From Pelodictyon luteolum DSM 273 (lineage in GTDB: Bacteria; Bacteroidota; Chlorobiia; Chlorobiales; Chlorobiaceae), in assembly GCF_000012485.1 (NCBI RefSeq), contig NC_007512.1, forward strand, positions 1,241,001-1,305,000: a stretch of DNA of 64,000 nt. Reading direction: 5' to 3'. Shown here piece by piece: positions 63,066 to 64,000 of this stretch; the stretch's first letter is position 1; each line of letters starts with the position of its first letter. Position numbers and translations under genes: made by a program. The notes below the pieces were generated by a model, which saw only the letters and a list, made by a program, of their open reading frames with translations, did no database searches and was not told the origin of the DNA.

Positions 63066-63980
63066 ATGCGTCGACAGGGCAACCTTTTCCGGCAGATGGC
63101 CTTTCTGCCCCTCTTATGCATGTTCATCTTCACGGCCGCATGCACGGAAAAGCATGCAGAAACCCCGGCACAGGACGCCAGACGCCCGAAAATCGTCAGC
63201 CTCGCACCGAGCCTCACCGAAATGCTCTTCGCCATAGGGGCCGGGGACCAGGTCGTCGGGCGCACCAGCGCCTGTGACTGGCCGGTTGAAGCTAAAGCGA
63301 TCCCGGTAACCGGCGCCTTCGGCCGCCCCTCACTTGAAGTACTCGCATCCATCCACCCCGATCTTGCCATCGATGTCGACCTTGCCGATGAGAAGATGGG
63401 AGAAAAAATCAAAGGGCTCGGCATACGGCTTGAGACCATAAGCTGCAAAACCCCTGAAGAGATCCCGGACGCGCTGAGAAGACTCGGCCGGCTGACCGGC
63501 CACGAAAAGCAGGCCGACAGCCTTGCAGCCGTCATCACGGAAGGGCTCGGCCGATACCGCATGAAGGCCGAAGAACGCATGAAGGCCAGAGAAAAGAAAA
63601 CGCGCCCGAGCGTCTATCTGGAAATCTGGGACGACCCGTTCTGGACCGGCGGCAGCGGCAGCTACACCTCGGCACTGATCGAATGCGCCGGAGGACGCAA
63701 CATCGGGGACGTGGTGGAGAAGGAATATTTTGAAATATCCCAGGAGTGGGTGATTGCCCGGAACCCGGACATCATCGCCTGTATGTACATGGCCAGGGAG
63801 ACCTCCGCTGCCGGAGATGTGATGAAGCGCCCCGGCTGGGGGCACCTCCGTGCGGTGAAGGGGGGACATGTGTACGACGGGTTCGACAACAGCCTGTTCC
63901 TGCGTCCGGGGCCGAGGGTCCTTGAAGGAGTGGAAAGGCTGCACAGACTCTTTTACCCCGGGGACAAAGAGAAGGGCTGA
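63066..63980 (+). CDS. btuF: BtuF-type ABC substrate-binding lipoprotein
   Basis: The ATG at 63066 gives 304 residues; an ATG at 63096, just before the lipobox (FTAAC), is also possible, and the longer frame from 62646 overlaps the divergent gene and is not used. The mature protein has the TroA/BtuF fold: RPKIVSLAPSLTEMLFAIGAGDQVVGRT, PSLEVLASIHPDLAI, the long backbone helix (about 165-195) and WVIARNPDIIA. It likely delivers cobamides to the BtuCD-type transporter encoded at 47729-49964, which lacks an adjacent binding protein. Confidence 0.83.
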   Translation: MRRQGNLFRQMAFLPLLCMFIFTAACTEKHAETPAQDARRPKIVSLAPSLTEMLFAIGAGDQVVGRTSACDWPVEAKAIPVTGAFGRPSLEVLASIHPDLAIDVDLADEKMGEKIKGLGIRLETISCKTPEEIPDALRRLGRLTGHEKQADSLAAVITEGLGRYRMKAEERMKAREKKTRPSVYLEIWDDPFWTGGSGSYTSALIECAGGRNIGDVVEKEYFEISQEWVIARNPDIIACMYMARETSAAGDVMKRPGWGHLRAVKGGHVYDGFDNSLFLRPGPRVLEGVERLHRLFYPGDKEKG

Positions 63981-64000
63981 ATTTCAGGCCGGCAGTACCG

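Overview
The window looks like a chromosomal segment of a green sulfur bacterium (Chlorobiaceae, Chlorobium/Pelodictyon-like). This is inferred from gene content: a Flox/heterodisulfide-reductase cluster, an SQR-like flavoprotein, a late cobalamin operon and GC-rich codon use. No rRNA, tRNA, CRISPR array, transposase or phage gene was seen.

Region 1 (1-2.7 kb) holds the 3' part of purL and nnr, a NAD(P)HX repair gene. Region 2 (3.0-18.5 kb) is the most unusual part. It is a divergent chaperone-usher-like surface-appendage locus with three pilin-like proteins of one family, two of a second, other small secreted proteins, two PapD-like chaperones and one usher-like outer-membrane protein. An orphan PstS-like binding protein, a 7TM sensor kinase and an OmpR-type regulator are co-transcribed with the first chaperone, and a separate PAS/GAF kinase lies upstream. 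Two promoters carry 10-bp-phased TCAC repeats at the same distance from the -35 box, which suggests the regulator controls its own operon and the pilin operon. A near-perfect 1,232-bp tandem duplication has doubled the pilin, its promoter and the DNA-binding half of the regulator.

Region 3 (18.5-27.4 kb) holds alaC, mscL with a zinc-ribbon tail, and a six-gene hdr/flox operon with a fused HdrC-HdrB; it probably couples NADH, ferredoxin and a thiol/disulfide pair. Region 4 (27.4-44.4 kb) is mixed: a MurB-DOMON fusion, a stress-protein-like gene, a nitroreductase, a DUF2141-ynbE-ydbL-ydbH envelope operon, a MORN-like protein, an ABC/HlyD efflux cluster with a YhiN-type flavoprotein, a membrane-anchored SET protein, an SQR-like flavoprotein, a DUF134 regulator, a SLAC1-type channel and an OsmC protein.

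Region 5 (44.5-60.6 kb) is a minus-strand cobalamin island. Reading in the transcribed direction it runs: riboswitch III, small ORF, riboswitch II, intrinsic terminator, alcohol dehydrogenase, TrpD-like transferase, riboswitch I, btuB, bluB, cobQ, cobD, cbiB, cobO, btuC, btuD, a CbiR-like gene, cobU, cobT, cobS. It covers B12 uptake, remodelling, lower-ligand synthesis and nucleotide-loop assembly. The dehydrogenase/TrpD-like pair under its own riboswitch has no known role and is the best candidate for new metabolism. Region 6 (60.7-64 kb) holds a Na/Pi cotransporter-like protein, a START-like protein and a BtuF-type lipoprotein that probably serves the btuCD transporter.
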